A DNA stretch of 64,000 bases from an uncultured Erysipelotrichaceae bacterium (lineage in GTDB: Bacteria > Bacillota_I > Bacilli_A > Erysipelotrichales > Erysipelotrichaceae): NCBI GenBank assembly GCA_900315065.1, contig OMXQ01000005.1, positions 1 through 64,000 of the forward strand. The letters run 5' to 3'. Positions 1-10,664 of this stretch are shown in pieces. A program made the translations under genes and the position numbers. Within the stretch, counting starts at the first letter, position 1; each line of letters begins with the position of its first letter. The notes under the pieces were generated by a model, which saw only the letters and a list, made by a program, of their open reading frames with translations, made no database searches and was not told the DNA's origin.

Positions 1-81
1 ATAGATCTCCGCACGGCCTACGAGGAATACCACTATGGCATATTTGCGGAGACTAATTCAGATACCGGGACCAACACTTAG
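1..81 (+). CDS. C-terminal tail of an unidentified protein (partial)
   Basis: Frame 1 is open from the window edge to a TAG at 79-81 and gives 26 residues ending in NSDTGTNT. Its position just before glgC would fit another glycogen gene such as glgB, but the tail is too short to recognise and no motif supports that. No terminator hairpin is visible between it and glgC, and a promoter-like -10 lies downstream, so it may be a separate unit. It could also be a chance open frame. Confidence 0.35.
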   Translation: MDLRTAYEEYHYGIFAETNSDTGTNT

Positions 82-142
82 CTCGAACATAGCGTTTTTT
101 ATTCAGGTTTTGTTAAATCGAAGGGAAAAATGATTTTTTCAA

Positions 143-171
143 TGCAAAAATAAATACGACTGGTTTATAAT
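143..171 (+). promoter_or_regulatory. Putative promoter of the glg operon
   Basis: A perfect -10 TATAAT lies at 166-171. The -35 is weak (TGCAAA, 143-148, 17-nt spacer). A strong AGGAGG at 194-199 precedes the glgC ATG at 207. The position is right for an operon promoter, but the poor -35 leaves room for an activator. Confidence 0.5.
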
Positions 172-206
172 GTAAACGGATACAATTCTAATCAGGAGGC
201 AATATA

Positions 207-1340
207 ATGAGAGCTAACAACATGGCCGCTATGATTCTGGCTGGCGGCAGAGGAAGTCGGTTGCATGAACTTACCAAAAAGGTTGCAAAGCCTGCAGTTC
301 ATTTTGGCGGTAAGTATCGTATCATTGACTTCCCTCTTTCCAATTGTGCCAACAGCGGCATTTCCACAGTAGGTGTTCTGACCCAGTATGAATCCGTATT
401 GCTGAACGCTTATGTAGCGAAGGATCAGTTCTGGGGTCTGGATGTCAACGACGGCGGTGTTTATGTACTGACACCTCGTGAAAGAGATCAGAGAGGTTTC
501 GAAGTTTACAGAGGAACCGCAGACGCGATTACCCAGAATATAGATTTCCTGGATTCTATCGATCCTGAATATGTGCTGATTCTTTCCGGCGACCATATTT
601 ACAAGATGAATTACGATCGTATGCTTGCATTTCATAAGAAGCAGAATGCTGATGCAACGATTGCAGTTCTGCAGGTCACTTTGAAGGAAGCAACGCGTTT
701 TGGCATCATGAATTGCGACAGCAACGACATGATTCAGGAATTCGAGGAAAAGCCTGCTCACCCGAAGAGCAACCTGGCTTCCATGGGTATTTACATTTTC
801 AACTACAAGACATTGCGCAAGTATCTGATCGCAGATGACAAGAATCCGAATTCTACGCATGACTTCGGCAAGGACATCATTCCTACTTATCTGAATGATC
901 ATAGAAGACTGGCTGCTTACAGATTCAAGGGCTATTGGAAGGATGTAGGTACAGTTGATTCTCTGTGGGAATCCAACATGGATCTGCTCAAGGCCAACAA
1001 CGAACTGGATCTGGGTGACAAGTCATGGAAGATCTATACCGAAGATGTCAATGCTCTGCCGCAGTATATCGGTGAAGAAGCAAAGGTAGAAAATTCTTAT
1101 ATTACCCAGGGTGCAGTTGTCATGGGCGAAGTAAAGAATTCCGTCATCGGTACAAATTGTGTCATTGCCAAGGGTGCTCAGGTTGTTGATTCTGTCATTC
1201 AGCCGGGTGCAGTCATTGGTGAAGGTGCAAAGGTCACAAGATGCATCGTTGCTGATAATGTTGAAGTAGCTCCGGGTGCCGTTCTCGGCAGCGCAAAGAG
1301 CGATCATATTGATCTGGTCGCTGACAAGTACGTTGAATAA
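207..1340 (+). CDS. glgC: Glucose-1-phosphate adenylyltransferase, catalytic subunit
   Basis: Makes ADP-glucose from glucose-1-phosphate and ATP, the committed step of bacterial glycogen synthesis in the cytoplasm. The 377 residues show the nucleotidyltransferase start [11 protein letters not shown] (about residues 9-19), the [13 protein letters not shown] substrate segment, GTADAITQN, the metal/sugar region [11 protein letters not shown] and [16 protein letters not shown]. The C-terminal third is a left-handed beta-helix with hexapeptide character. AGGAGG lies 8 nt before the ATG. It is first in a glgC-glgD-glgA run with gaps of about 10 nt, so co-transcription and a GlgC/GlgD heteromer of the Bacillota type are expected. 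Confidence 0.96.
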   Translation: MRANNMAAMILAGGRGSRLHELTKKVAKPAVHFGGKYRIIDFPLSNCANSGISTVGVLTQYESVLLNAYVAKDQFWGLDVNDGGVYVLTPRERDQRGFEVYRGTADAITQNIDFLDSIDPEYVLILSGDHIYKMNYDRMLAFHKKQNADATIAVLQVTLKEATRFGIMNCDSNDMIQEFEEKPAHPKSNLASMGIYIFNYKTLRKYLIADDKNPNSTHDFGKDIIPTYLNDHRRLAAYRFKGYWKDVGTVDSLWESNMDLLKANNELDLGDKSWKIYTEDVNALPQYIGEEAKVENSYITQGAVVMGEVKNSVIGTNCVIAKGAQVVDSVIQPGAVIGEGAKVTRCIVADNVEVAPGAVLGSAKSDHIDLVADKYVE

Positions 1341-1354
1341 GGGAGGGCATGAAG

Positions 1355-2467
1355 ATGAAAGTATTAGGTATTATCAATTTTGAAAACAGCAATGCACATG
1401 TCGAAGGTCTGGGAGATTTCAGACCGGTTCCGGCAATGGCATTCATGGGCAGATACAGAATCATCGATTTTGTCCTTTCCAATATGACCAATTCCGGTAT
1501 TTCTTCCGTTCAGGTTTATCTGAAGGAAAAGCCGCGCAACCTGATTGAACACCTCGGCTCCGGTGCTCATTACAATATCAACTCCAAGCGGGGCAAGCTG
1601 AGAATTCTTTATGGTGAAAAGACTTTCTCTTCACCTGTTTACAATACTGATGTTGCCAACTTCATGCTGAACATGCAGTACATTGAAGAAGACAATAATC
1701 CGTATGTCATCATTGCTCCGTCCTATTTCCTGTATTCTTTGGACTACAGTGTTGTTCTGCAGCAGCATATTGAGTCTCATGCAGATGTTACCTGCCTGTA
1801 TTACAACACAAGCAATGCCAAGGAAGAATTCCTGGGCTGCGATACATTGACGCTTGACAAGGACAAGAAGGTTACCGAAATGGGTACCAACCGCGGCAAG
1901 AGAAAGACTGCTACTGTTTCGCTTGAGTGCTATGTCATGGAAAAGAAGCTGTTCATTGAATTGACAAAGAAGGCTGTTGAAACTTCTTCTCTGTATTGGT
2001 TCAAGGATATCCTGCGTGATTCTGTCGGCGAACTCGATATCAGAGGCTACGGTATCAAGGGCTTCGTTGCCTGCATCAATTCTCTGCCGGAGTATTATCG
2101 TGTATCCATGGTTCTGAGAGACAGAAAAGTTGCCAACGATTTGTTCAAGCCGGGCTGGCCGATTTATACACAGACCAACGATTCTTCTCCTTCCAGATAT
2201 ACAGAAGGTTCCAGTGTCAGGGGTTCTGTCGTTGCTAACGGGTGTGTCATTGAAGGTACTGTTGAAAATTCTGTGATTTCCCGTAATGTTACTGTCCGCA
2301 AGGGCGCAATTGTCAAAGACAGCATCATCCTGCCGGGTTCCTACATTGGTGAGGACGCAAAGCTGGATCATGTCATTGTCGATAAGTATGCGATCGTTCA
2401 TCATGTCAAGTCCCTCAAGGGAACAGATGAAGAGCCTGTATACGTCAAGAGAAGAGATCGTATCTGA
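1355..2467 (+). CDS. glgD: Glucose-1-phosphate adenylyltransferase, regulatory-type subunit GlgD
   Basis: Paralogue of the preceding gene with the same fold (nucleotidyltransferase plus C-terminal beta-helix, about 370 residues). The N-terminal GGxGxRL nucleotide loop is replaced by NFENSNAHVEGLGDF, while GRYRIIDFVLSNMTNSGI is kept. This is the GlgD pattern, known as a poorly active or inactive partner that stimulates GlgC. An ATG at 1349 sits only one base after the GGGAGGG ribosome site (1341-1347). The ATG at 1355, giving MKVLGIINFE, has normal spacing and is preferred. It lies 14 nt from glgC and 9 nt from glgA. Confidence 0.93.
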   Translation: MKVLGIINFENSNAHVEGLGDFRPVPAMAFMGRYRIIDFVLSNMTNSGISSVQVYLKEKPRNLIEHLGSGAHYNINSKRGKLRILYGEKTFSSPVYNTDVANFMLNMQYIEEDNNPYVIIAPSYFLYSLDYSVVLQQHIESHADVTCLYYNTSNAKEEFLGCDTLTLDKDKKVTEMGTNRGKRKTATVSLECYVMEKKLFIELTKKAVETSSLYWFKDILRDSVGELDIRGYGIKGFVACINSLPEYYRVSMVLRDRKVANDLFKPGWPIYTQTNDSSPSRYTEGSSVRGSVVANGCVIEGTVENSVISRNVTVRKGAIVKDSIILPGSYIGEDAKLDHVIVDKYAIVHHVKSLKGTDEEPVYVKRRDRI

Positions 2468-2476
2468 GGAGGTACA

Positions 2477-3931
2477 ATGTCCAGAAGTATTTTGTTTGTA
2501 GCAGCGGAAGGACTGCCGTTTATCAAGACAGGCGGCCTGGCTGATGTAGTTGGTTCTTTGCCGAAGGCATTGGCTAAGCGCGGCCACGATGTTCGTGTCG
2601 TTCTTCCTTTGTACAAGAAGATTATTGAAAAGCATTACGATGAACTGGAGCGTCTTGGCACAATCCAGGTCCACAGCGGCTGGATTGATCAGCCGGCAAC
2701 GTATTACAAGGCTGAAGTAGACGGCGTCGTTTATTACTTCATCGAACACCAGCATTATTTTGAAAGAGACGGTTTGTACGGCTATGATGATGACGGCGAG
2801 AGATTCGCTTTCTTCCAGAGAGCTGTACTGGATATGATCTATTTCATCGACTGGTGGCCGAATATCATCCATTCCAATGACTGGCAGACCGGCATGATTC
2901 CGCTGCTTTGCCATGCAATCTATGCGGATGATTATCGTTATCAGAATATCAAGCATGTTTATACTATCCATAACATGGCTTTCCAGGGCAACTTCGGCGT
3001 AGATATGCTGCCTAGCTGCTTAGGTCTCAGCTATAGTTATTTCGATGATGGTTCCATCAAGTTCGATACCGGCATTTCCTTTATGAAAGCAGGTATTGTG
3101 TATGCCGATAAGGTAACGACTGTTTCTCCTACTTACGCAAATGAAATCCTGACCGAAGCATATGGCGAAAGAATGGATGAAGTCCTGCGTTACAGAAGAG
3201 GCGATCTCTGGGGCATTGTCAACGGCATTGATACAACCGTATGGAATCCGAAGACAGATCCGCGTCTGGCTAAGAATTACGATGTCAGAAGCTGGGTCGG
3301 CGGCAAGAAAGCCAACAAGCTTGCTTTGCAGAAGGAACTGGGTCTTGAAGAGAAGGAAGATGTCTGCGTGCTCGGTATCGTTTCCCGTCTGACCAACCAG
3401 AAGGGCATCTACATGATCACTGACAAGCTGCGTGAGATCATGGGCATGGATGTTCAGTTCGTTGTTCTGGGAACAGGTGAAGCAAATGCCGAAAATGCCT
3501 TCAAGTGGATGGAATCCGAATATAAGGGCAAGGGCGTTTATTATTGCGGCTACAATGAAGATCTGGCTCATAAGGTTTATGCCGGCTGTGATCTGTTCCT
3601 GATGCCTTCTTTGTATGAACCATGCGGCATCGGTCAGCTGATTGCCATGCATTATGGTGCATTGCCGTTAGTCAGAGAGACCGGCGGTCTGAAGGATACC
3701 GTACATCCGTTCAACCAGTATACTGGCGAAGGCAACGGCTTCAGTTTCTGGGCTGCCAACGCGGATGACATGCTTTATACAATCAGATGGGCTGTTGATC
3801 AGTACTACAGCAATCGTCCGGGCTGGAAGGGGCTGGTCAAGTCTGCCATGACTTCCGACGTTTCCTGGGAAAACAGTGCTTCCATTTATGAAGAGCTGTA
3901 TTACACCATCTGCAACTGGCCGGATAATTGA
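2477..3931 (+). CDS. glgA: Glycogen synthase (ADP-glucose type, GT5)
   Basis: Transfers glucose from ADP-glucose to the non-reducing end of alpha-1,4-glucan. The 484 residues match the usual bacterial GlgA length. The ADP-glucose loop KTGGLADVVGSLPKAL is near residue 15, HSNDWQTGM is mid-protein, and the GT-B donor-site block SLYEPCGIGQLIAMHYGAL followed by RETGGLKDTV lies in the C-terminal domain. GAGGAGG just after the glgD stop supports the start. It is last in the glg operon and is followed by a hairpin terminator. Confidence 0.96.
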   Translation: MSRSILFVAAEGLPFIKTGGLADVVGSLPKALAKRGHDVRVVLPLYKKIIEKHYDELERLGTIQVHSGWIDQPATYYKAEVDGVVYYFIEHQHYFERDGLYGYDDDGERFAFFQRAVLDMIYFIDWWPNIIHSNDWQTGMIPLLCHAIYADDYRYQNIKHVYTIHNMAFQGNFGVDMLPSCLGLSYSYFDDGSIKFDTGISFMKAGIVYADKVTTVSPTYANEILTEAYGERMDEVLRYRRGDLWGIVNGIDTTVWNPKTDPRLAKNYDVRSWVGGKKANKLALQKELGLEEKEDVCVLGIVSRLTNQKGIYMITDKLREIMGMDVQFVVLGTGEANAENAFKWMESEYKGKGVYYCGYNEDLAHKVYAGCDLFLMPSLYEPCGIGQLIAMHYGALPLVRETGGLKDTVHPFNQYTGEGNGFSFWAANADDMLYTIRWAVDQYYSNRPGWKGLVKSAMTSDVSWENSASIYEELYYTICNWPDN

Positions 3932-3942
3932 TTGAAAAAAGT

Positions 3943-3983
3943 GAAGGGGGGAAAACCGGCATGCATGCCGTCCCCTTTCTTTT
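3943..3983 (+). terminator. Rho-independent terminator after glgA
   Basis: GAAGGGG (3943-3949) pairs with CCCCTTTC (3972-3979), enclosing an inner GGCATGCATGCC palindrome, with a TTTCTTTT tail. It lies 12 nt past the glgA stop and closes the glycogen operon. Confidence 0.8.
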
Positions 3984-4116
3984 CGTATCAGGAAATAACG
4001 TCCATATTTTCCAGTGTGAATGACTCGTAAAAAATGATGTAATCGGATACATTCTGCTGGTCAGAAAAAGCGTGAAAAAAACTGTGAAAACATGCACAAA
4101 ATAGCATTGTAGTCGT

Positions 4117-4145
4117 TTACCGGAAGATTCATAGGGTGTTATAAT
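4117..4145 (+). promoter_or_regulatory. Promoter of pgk-tpiA-eno
   Basis: TTTACC (4117-4122), a 17-nt spacer and an extended -10 TGTTATAAT (4137-4145). It lies 31 nt before the pgk start and AAGGAGG is at 4158-4164. The only other gap structure is the glgA terminator, so this likely drives the three-gene glycolytic group. Confidence 0.75.
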
Positions 4146-4176
4146 ATTCGAGGCAATAAGGAGGAAATATCTTAAA

Positions 4177-5364
4177 ATGTCAAAAGTAACTGTTAAGGAT
4201 CTGGACGTCAGAGGAAAGCACGTTATTGTCCGTGTTGACTTCAACGTTCCGCACAAGGGAGAGACAATCACAGACGATAATCGTGTCCGTGCAGCTCTGC
4301 CTACAATTAATTATTTAACTGAAAATGGAGCCAAGGTCTTATTACTGTCCCATCTGGGCAAGATCAAGACTGAAGAAGACAAGGCTAAGAACGATATGTC
4401 TATCGTTGCCAAGAGACTTGCTGAAGTACAGAGTGCTCCTGTACAGTTCGTCAACGCTACCCGCGGTGCTGAACTGGAAGATGCAGTAAAGGCACAGAAG
4501 GACGGCACAATCATTCTGATGCAGAACACCCGTTATGAAAAGGGTGAAACAAAGAACGATCCTGAACTGGGCAAGTATTGGGCAAGCCTGGGCGATCTGT
4601 TCGTCGAAGATGCATTCGGTTCTGTTCATAGAGCTCATGCTTCTACAGTAGGTATTCCTAGCAACCTGCCTGCAGGTTGTGCAGCCGTAGGTTTCCTGGT
4701 TGAAAAGGAACTGAAGGTATTAGGCGGTGCTCTGAACAATCCGCAGAGACCGTTCGTTGCAATCCTGGGCGGTGCCAAGGTTTCTGATAAGATCGGTGTC
4801 ATTGAAAACCTGCTCAAGATCGCTGACAAGGTTCTGATCGGCGGCGGCATGTCTTATACATTCTCCGCAGCTACAGGCGGCAAGATCGGTAATTCTCTGC
4901 TGGAAGCAGATAAGGAAGATCTGGCAAGAGAATTCCTCGAAAAGGGCAAGGGCAAGCTGTTCCTGCCGGTAGATACAGTTGAAGCTAACGCATTCGACAA
5001 TGCTACAGAAATCAAGACTGTCAAGGCTGGCGAAGTTGATGACGGCTTCCAGGGTCTCGATATTGGTCCGGAAACAGTTAAGTTATTCCAGAAGGAACTG
5101 GAAGGCGCAAAGACTGTATTCTGGAATGGTCCTATGGGCGTATTTGAAAAGCCTGAATATGCTAAGGGCACAGAAGCTGTCTGTGAAACATTGGCACACC
5201 TGGAAGGTGCTACCACAATCATCGGCGGCGGTGACTCTGCTTCTGCAGCCAAGAACCTGGGTTACGCTGACAAGTTCAGCCACATCTCCACAGGCGGCGG
5301 CGCTTCCCTGGAATTCATGGAAGGCAAGGAACTGCCAGGCGTAGCAGTTATTCCTGAAAAGTAA
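4177..5364 (+). CDS. pgk: Phosphoglycerate kinase
   Basis: Moves phosphate from 1,3-bisphosphoglycerate to ADP in lower glycolysis. Full length at 395 residues. RVDFNVP (about residue 20) is the family signature, [15 protein letters not shown] follows in the N-domain, and the C-domain has [23 protein letters not shown] and the nucleotide-binding [10 protein letters not shown] strong promoter and AAGGAGG precede it. tpiA follows after 23 nt. Codon use is strongly biased, as expected for a highly expressed host gene. No gapA is adjacent, unlike many Bacillota gap-pgk-tpi-pgm-eno operons. Confidence 0.98.
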   Translation: MSKVTVKDLDVRGKHVIVRVDFNVPHKGETITDDNRVRAALPTINYLTENGAKVLLLSHLGKIKTEEDKAKNDMSIVAKRLAEVQSAPVQFVNATRGAELEDAVKAQKDGTIILMQNTRYEKGETKNDPELGKYWASLGDLFVEDAFGSVHRAHASTVGIPSNLPAGCAAVGFLVEKELKVLGGALNNPQRPFVAILGGAKVSDKIGVIENLLKIADKVLIGGGMSYTFSAATGGKIGNSLLEADKEDLAREFLEKGKGKLFLPVDTVEANAFDNATEIKTVKAGEVDDGFQGLDIGPETVKLFQKELEGAKTVFWNGPMGVFEKPEYAKGTEAVCETLAHLEGATTIIGGGDSASAAKNLGYADKFSHISTGGGASLEFMEGKELPGVAVIPEK

Positions 5365-5387
5365 GAAGAAGAGGTCAAAATATAATT

Positions 5388-6140
5388 ATGGCAAGAAAAC
5401 CAATTATTTTCGGCAACTGGAAGATGAACAAGACACCGAAGGAAGCTAAGGAATTCTTCGATGGCATCGCTGGTTATGTAACAGGCAATGAAGCAGCTGA
5501 TTATGGTATCGGTGCTCCGTATGTTGATTTGGCTGTCGCAGTTGAAAATGCAGGTGCTGTCAAGGTAGCTGCTGAAAACTGCAACGAAGTAGATGCTGGT
5601 GCATTTACTGGTGAAGTTTCTGTTCCAATGCTGAAGGAAGTAGGTATCACATACTGCATTATCGGTCATTCCGAAAGAAGAACATATTATGCTGAGACAA
5701 GTGCTCATTGTGCTGCCAAGGCTAAGAGATTGTTCGAAGCCGGCATTGTTCCGATTCTGTGCGTAGGTGAAACTGAAGCTGAATATGATGCAGGCAAGAC
5801 AGCTGATGTCCTGAAGACAGAGCTGAAGGAATCCCTGGAAGGTCTGACTGCTGATGAAGTAGGCCGTATGGTTATTGCTTATGAACCAATCTGGGCTATC
5901 GGCACAGGCAAGTCTGCTGATGTCAATACAGCTGAATCCTGCTGCAAGCTCGTTCGTGAAACAGTCAAGAGTCTGTATGGCGAAGAAGCTGCAGAAGCAG
6001 TCCGCATCCAGTATGGCGGATCTGTAAAGCCAACCAATATCAAGGAATACATGGCTTGTGCAGATATTGACGGCGCTCTGATCGGCGGCGCTTCCCTGAA
6101 GGTTGATTCCTTCAAGGCATTAGTCGACGCAACAAAGTAA
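5388..6140 (+). CDS. tpiA: Triosephosphate isomerase
   Basis: Interconverts dihydroxyacetone phosphate and glyceraldehyde-3-phosphate. The 250 residues are the standard TIM-barrel length. Catalytic residues are visible: Lys in GNWKMNK (about 12), His in YCIIGHSERR (about 95) and Glu in AYEPIWAIGTG (about 165); the phosphate-binding YGGSVKP and IDGALIGGASL follow. A purine-rich ribosome site (GAAGAAGAGG) precedes the ATG. It lies between pgk and eno on one strand with short gaps and is probably co-transcribed with them. Confidence 0.98.
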   Translation: MARKPIIFGNWKMNKTPKEAKEFFDGIAGYVTGNEAADYGIGAPYVDLAVAVENAGAVKVAAENCNEVDAGAFTGEVSVPMLKEVGITYCIIGHSERRTYYAETSAHCAAKAKRLFEAGIVPILCVGETEAEYDAGKTADVLKTELKESLEGLTADEVGRMVIAYEPIWAIGTGKSADVNTAESCCKLVRETVKSLYGEEAAEAVRIQYGGSVKPTNIKEYMACADIDGALIGGASLKVDSFKALVDATK

Positions 6141-6194
6141 GTTTTCTAACGGAAAATACCGTAGAAATATCTAGGTAATCATAGGAGGAAATAA

Positions 6195-7547
<1,353 letters not shown>

Positions 7548-7568
7548 TTAATCATCTGATTACGAATG

Positions 7569-7605
7569 AGACCGTGGTGTAAAAGCTGCGGTCTTTTTCT
7601 TTTTC
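7569..7605 (+). terminator. Terminator after eno
   Basis: AGACCG (7569-7574) pairs with CGGTCT (7589-7594) and runs into TTTTTCTTTTT. It lies 21 nt beyond the eno stop. Confidence 0.85.
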
Positions 7606-7632
7606 ACATTCCGGGTAATATTAGTAGTATTT

Positions 7633-7668
7633 TATAATCACTATATTGCATAACATGCTAGATAGCAT
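7633..7668 (+). promoter_or_regulatory. padR promoter with candidate operator palindrome
   Basis: TATAAT at 7633-7638 and TATATT at 7642-7647 are alternative -10 boxes. About 17 nt downstream sits ATGCTA-GA-TAGCAT (7655-7668), a two-armed palindrome in the untranslated leader just before AGGAGG (7681-7686). PadR repressors commonly bind such sites at their own promoter, so autoregulation is inferred. Confidence 0.5.
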
Positions 7669-7692
7669 TAATATGTAATCAGGAGGAAGTAT

Positions 7693-7995
7693 ATGGACGC
7701 CCAATATAAAAAAGGTGTACTGGATCTGGTTGTTCTTTCTCAATTGAAAGATACCGATGCTTACGGCTATGAACTTACCGATCGCATTTCCAGGGAAATG
7801 TCGATCAAAGCAGGAACTTTATACCTGGTTCTCAAAAGATTGAAAGACAACGGCTATCTCAGTACGTATCTCAAAGAATCAAGCGACGGTCCGGCCCGCA
7901 AATATTATCACCTGACGGAAGCAGGGGATCAGTACCGGAACGGGCAGAAAGAAGAATGGCAGTCATTTGTTGAAAAGGTAGGCAGACTAATATGA
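7693..7995 (+). CDS. PadR-family transcriptional regulator
   Basis: A 100-residue winged-helix protein of the short PadR type. It shows the N-terminal LVVLSQLKDTDAYGYELTD helix pair, GTLYLVLKRLKDNGYLS as recognition helix and wing, and GPARKYYHLTEAG. AGGAGGA precedes the ATG. It overlaps the next gene by 4 nt (ATGA). PadR regulators coupled to HAAS-domain membrane or surface proteins form a recurrent two-gene unit in Bacillota, often tied to envelope stress. The palindrome upstream is its likely operator. Confidence 0.9.
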   Translation: MDAQYKKGVLDLVVLSQLKDTDAYGYELTDRISREMSIKAGTLYLVLKRLKDNGYLSTYLKESSDGPARKYYHLTEAGDQYRNGQKEEWQSFVEKVGRLI

Positions 7996-8990
7996 GAAAG
8001 AGAGAATATTTACACCAGCTTTATGCAGCCCTTCATGACTATTCTGATGATGACAAAGATGAAATCATGGAGGAATTTGAAGAACACTTCGCAGATGGAG
8101 AAAAACAGGGAAAAAGTGATGAAGAAATCATTGAAGAACTTGGCTCTGTTCAGGATATGATTGATTCTTTTTCTTCTCAGACAGATCATCATGAAGAAAA
8201 ACATGCTTCAGATTACATGGAAGAAAGTTATGAAGATATTACCGGAATTGCAGTAGATGGGAAAAATGCACGACTTGATGTGACAATGCAGAAAGGGGAT
8301 GCTCTTCAGGTAGAGTTTGAACCGCATGCAGTTTTGTTTGGCAGACAAGCTGTATTGCAGAAAGAACGCAAAGACAATACTTTGTATCTTACTGTGAAGG
8401 AAGGCAATGCAGAATTGATCATCACTGTGCCGGATCAGGTCAGGGAAACTGTGGTGCAGGGTAAATCTCTCGATCTGAATGCGCAGGATATCCATCTTGA
8501 CAATGTGAAGATTGATACTGTTTCCGGTGATGTTGAATTGAATGATACAGACTTCAGAAATCTGAAATTCAATACCGTCAGCGGTGATTTTGAAAGCAGC
8601 AGTCTGAAAGCAGAACTTGTGACAATCGATACTTTGTCAGGAGATGCAGAATTTAATGACAGTACCATCGATTTCCTGCATTTTTCAACCAAGTCTGGCG
8701 ATGTTGAATTTGCAGGTCATGTTAAGAAAGCTGCTTTTGATCTTGTATCAGGTGATGTGGATCTGAAGCTGGCATCAGCGCCGGATGCTATTGAAGTTTC
8801 TGCAGTATCAGGAGATATCGAAATCTGGTTCGCCAATGATGACTGGCATGCGTCTCTTTCGACATTGACAGGAGATCTTGAAAGTGAAGAAATTGAACCT
8901 TCCTATCGTCGGAAAAATTGCCTGGAAGCAGGAAAAGGTCACACGAAGGTAACCTGTAGCACAGTCAGCGGAGATATTGACCTGCATTAA
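7992..8990 (+). CDS. HAAS-type (DUF1700-like) plus DUF4097 beta-repeat protein
   Basis: 332 residues. Residues 1-60 form an acidic helical HAAS/DUF1700-like segment (YSDDDKDEIMEEFEEHF, IIEELGS). From about residue 75 the protein is a repetitive beta-solenoid of DUF4097 type, with SGDVEL/SGDAEF/SGDIEI-like turns recurring about every 20 residues. No transmembrane segment is evident, unlike many relatives, so it may act in the cytoplasm or as a partner of the PadR repressor. It is translationally coupled to padR by an ATGA overlap. The function is not established for the family. Confidence 0.8.
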   Translation: MRKREYLHQLYAALHDYSDDDKDEIMEEFEEHFADGEKQGKSDEEIIEELGSVQDMIDSFSSQTDHHEEKHASDYMEESYEDITGIAVDGKNARLDVTMQKGDALQVEFEPHAVLFGRQAVLQKERKDNTLYLTVKEGNAELIITVPDQVRETVVQGKSLDLNAQDIHLDNVKIDTVSGDVELNDTDFRNLKFNTVSGDFESSSLKAELVTIDTLSGDAEFNDSTIDFLHFSTKSGDVEFAGHVKKAAFDLVSGDVDLKLASAPDAIEVSAVSGDIEIWFANDDWHASLSTLTGDLESEEIEPSYRRKNCLEAGKGHTKVTCSTVSGDIDLH

Positions 8991-9034
8991 GGATGGCAGA
9001 GGCCAGATTTACATGGAAAACAGGAGAATTCTAC

Positions 9035-9062
9035 TTGATTAACCTTCAAATCATGTTATATT
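9035..9062 (+). promoter_or_regulatory. Promoter of the ATPase_2/DUF234 gene
   Basis: TTGATT (9035-9040), 16-nt spacer, extended -10 TGTTATATT (9054-9062). The rest of the 131-nt gap holds only a CAATGAAA-type direct repeat. Confidence 0.6.
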
Positions 9063-9121
9063 GAAATTGATCTCATTGAAAGAAAATTCAATGAAACAAT
9101 AATCAATGAAAAGGTAATCAA

Positions 9122-10534
9122 ATGGAAAAATTTATTGGCCGTGAGCAGGAATTGAAAGCTTTAAATGAAATGTATCATAAAAATGGATTCCAGATGGCTG
9201 TAATCTATGGCAGAAGAAGAGTAGGGAAATCTACTTTGATTAACGAATTCATAAAGGACAAAAAGAATGTATTCTGGCCTGCAATAAAAACTAACAGAGA
9301 AAGAAATCTTGAATTATTTACACAGCAGGTGATTCAGACGTTGGCTCCGGACATGCAGAATTTCAGTGCAGAGCATCCGGAAAATCTTTTCGCTTTTCTT
9401 GGCAGTAAATGCCGAAATGAGAGAATTGTCGTTGTTATCGATGAATTGCCATATTGGGCTGATAAAGATCCGGAGATTCTTTCCATCATGCAGAATGCCA
9501 TTGATAATGACTGGCTCAAAGGAAAGATGTTCCTGATTCTCTGCGGTTCATCTGTCAGCTTCATGGAAAAGGAAGTGCTGAGTGAGAAGAGCCCGCTGTA
9601 TGGCAGAAGAACAGCTCAATTCAGAATTGAACCTTTCAAGTACTGGGATGCCGCAAAGTTTACGCCAAACTACACATATGAAGAAAAGGCAATTTGTTAT
9701 GGCGTAACAGGCGGGATTCCATATTATCTTTCCCTGATAGATGACTCTATGTCTCTGATGGATAATTTGTATTCTTTGTTTTTTACAAAGAATGGTTATC
9801 TTTTTGGTGAAGTGAATTATCTGCTTGAAGAAGAATTCAGTGATGTTGCAAATTATAGTGCCATTATTGATGCAATTGCCCGCGGCAGCAGCAAGCCGAA
9901 TGAAATTGCGGATAAATCTCATATTGAGGTGACCGCGGTTTCTCATAAGCTGAATACCCTGGTAGAAACAGGAATTGTAGAAAAAAGATCAGCAGTTACA
10001 GATGAAAAAAACAGGAAGAAAGTAATGTATGTACTGAAAGACGGCATGTTCCGCTTCTGGTATAAATTTGTCCCGAATGGGTTTGCATTGATTGAACTTG
10101 GTAAATCACGGCCGTATTTTGACAAAGTAGTTCAGCCAAAAATTTCTGAATACATGGGAGATATCTTTGAAGATATGTGCAGAGATTATACACTGCTTGT
10201 TGGAGCAGAAGGCATGCTGAAGTGTTTTGTAACGAAAACAGGAAAATGGTGGGGAACCAATCCGGTACTTAAAGAAACAACGGATATTGACGTTGTCGGC
10301 CTTGACCAGATGGATAAGACAGCAGTTATAGGTGAGTGTAAATTCAAGAATGAGGCTTGCGGCAAAGCTGAATATGATGCCCTGATTGGCAGAACGAATC
10401 TGATTCACAATGAGTATTCGGTTGTTCAATATCTGATCTTTTCAAAGTCTGGTTTCTCTGACTGGCTTCTGCAGAATAAGCCGGATAACACAAAATTAGT
10501 CAGTTTGGAAGAAATGTATCAGATTACAGGCTGA
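9122..10534 (+). CDS. ATP-binding protein, ATPase_2 plus DUF234 type
   Basis: 470 residues. Starts with FIGREQELKALNEMY, then Walker A GRRRVGKSTL (about 31-40) and Walker B IVVVIDELPYW (about 103). A winged-helix-like region around 250-290 (SSKPNEIADKSHIEVTAVSHKLN) is followed by the DUF234 C-terminal domain with a nuclease-like VGLDQMDKTAVIGECKFKNE stretch: a D...E-x-K pattern resembling restriction-endonuclease-like folds. The biological role of these STAND-like ATPases is unclear; mobile-element or defence links have been suggested. It is a monocistronic unit with its own promoter and terminator. Confidence 0.85.
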   Translation: MEKFIGREQELKALNEMYHKNGFQMAVIYGRRRVGKSTLINEFIKDKKNVFWPAIKTNRERNLELFTQQVIQTLAPDMQNFSAEHPENLFAFLGSKCRNERIVVVIDELPYWADKDPEILSIMQNAIDNDWLKGKMFLILCGSSVSFMEKEVLSEKSPLYGRRTAQFRIEPFKYWDAAKFTPNYTYEEKAICYGVTGGIPYYLSLIDDSMSLMDNLYSLFFTKNGYLFGEVNYLLEEEFSDVANYSAIIDAIARGSSKPNEIADKSHIEVTAVSHKLNTLVETGIVEKRSAVTDEKNRKKVMYVLKDGMFRFWYKFVPNGFALIELGKSRPYFDKVVQPKISEYMGDIFEDMCRDYTLLVGAEGMLKCFVTKTGKWWGTNPVLKETTDIDVVGLDQMDKTAVIGECKFKNEACGKAEYDALIGRTNLIHNEYSVVQYLIFSKSGFSDWLLQNKPDNTKLVSLEEMYQITG

Positions 10535-10546
10535 AAAATTTATTTC

Positions 10547-10571
10547 AGGATGTGATCTCATATCCTTTTTC
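10547..10571 (+). terminator. Terminator after the ATPase gene
   Basis: AGGATGTGA (10547-10555) pairs with TCATATCCT (10558-10566), one G-U pair, followed by TTTTT. It lies 12 nt past the stop. Confidence 0.7.
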
Positions 10572-10664
10572 AGTGTGAAGATTGTCTGAACTTTTGTAAG
10601 AAAAGGTCGTCTCAGTTTGCACATCAATTTTGTTTGTGTTTAAATTCTTGTGCGAGGTATTTAC

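Noticed and set aside
1631-2971. 446-codon minus-strand frame opposite glgD/glgA
   Set aside because: Antisense shadow produced by codon bias; both sense genes are complete.
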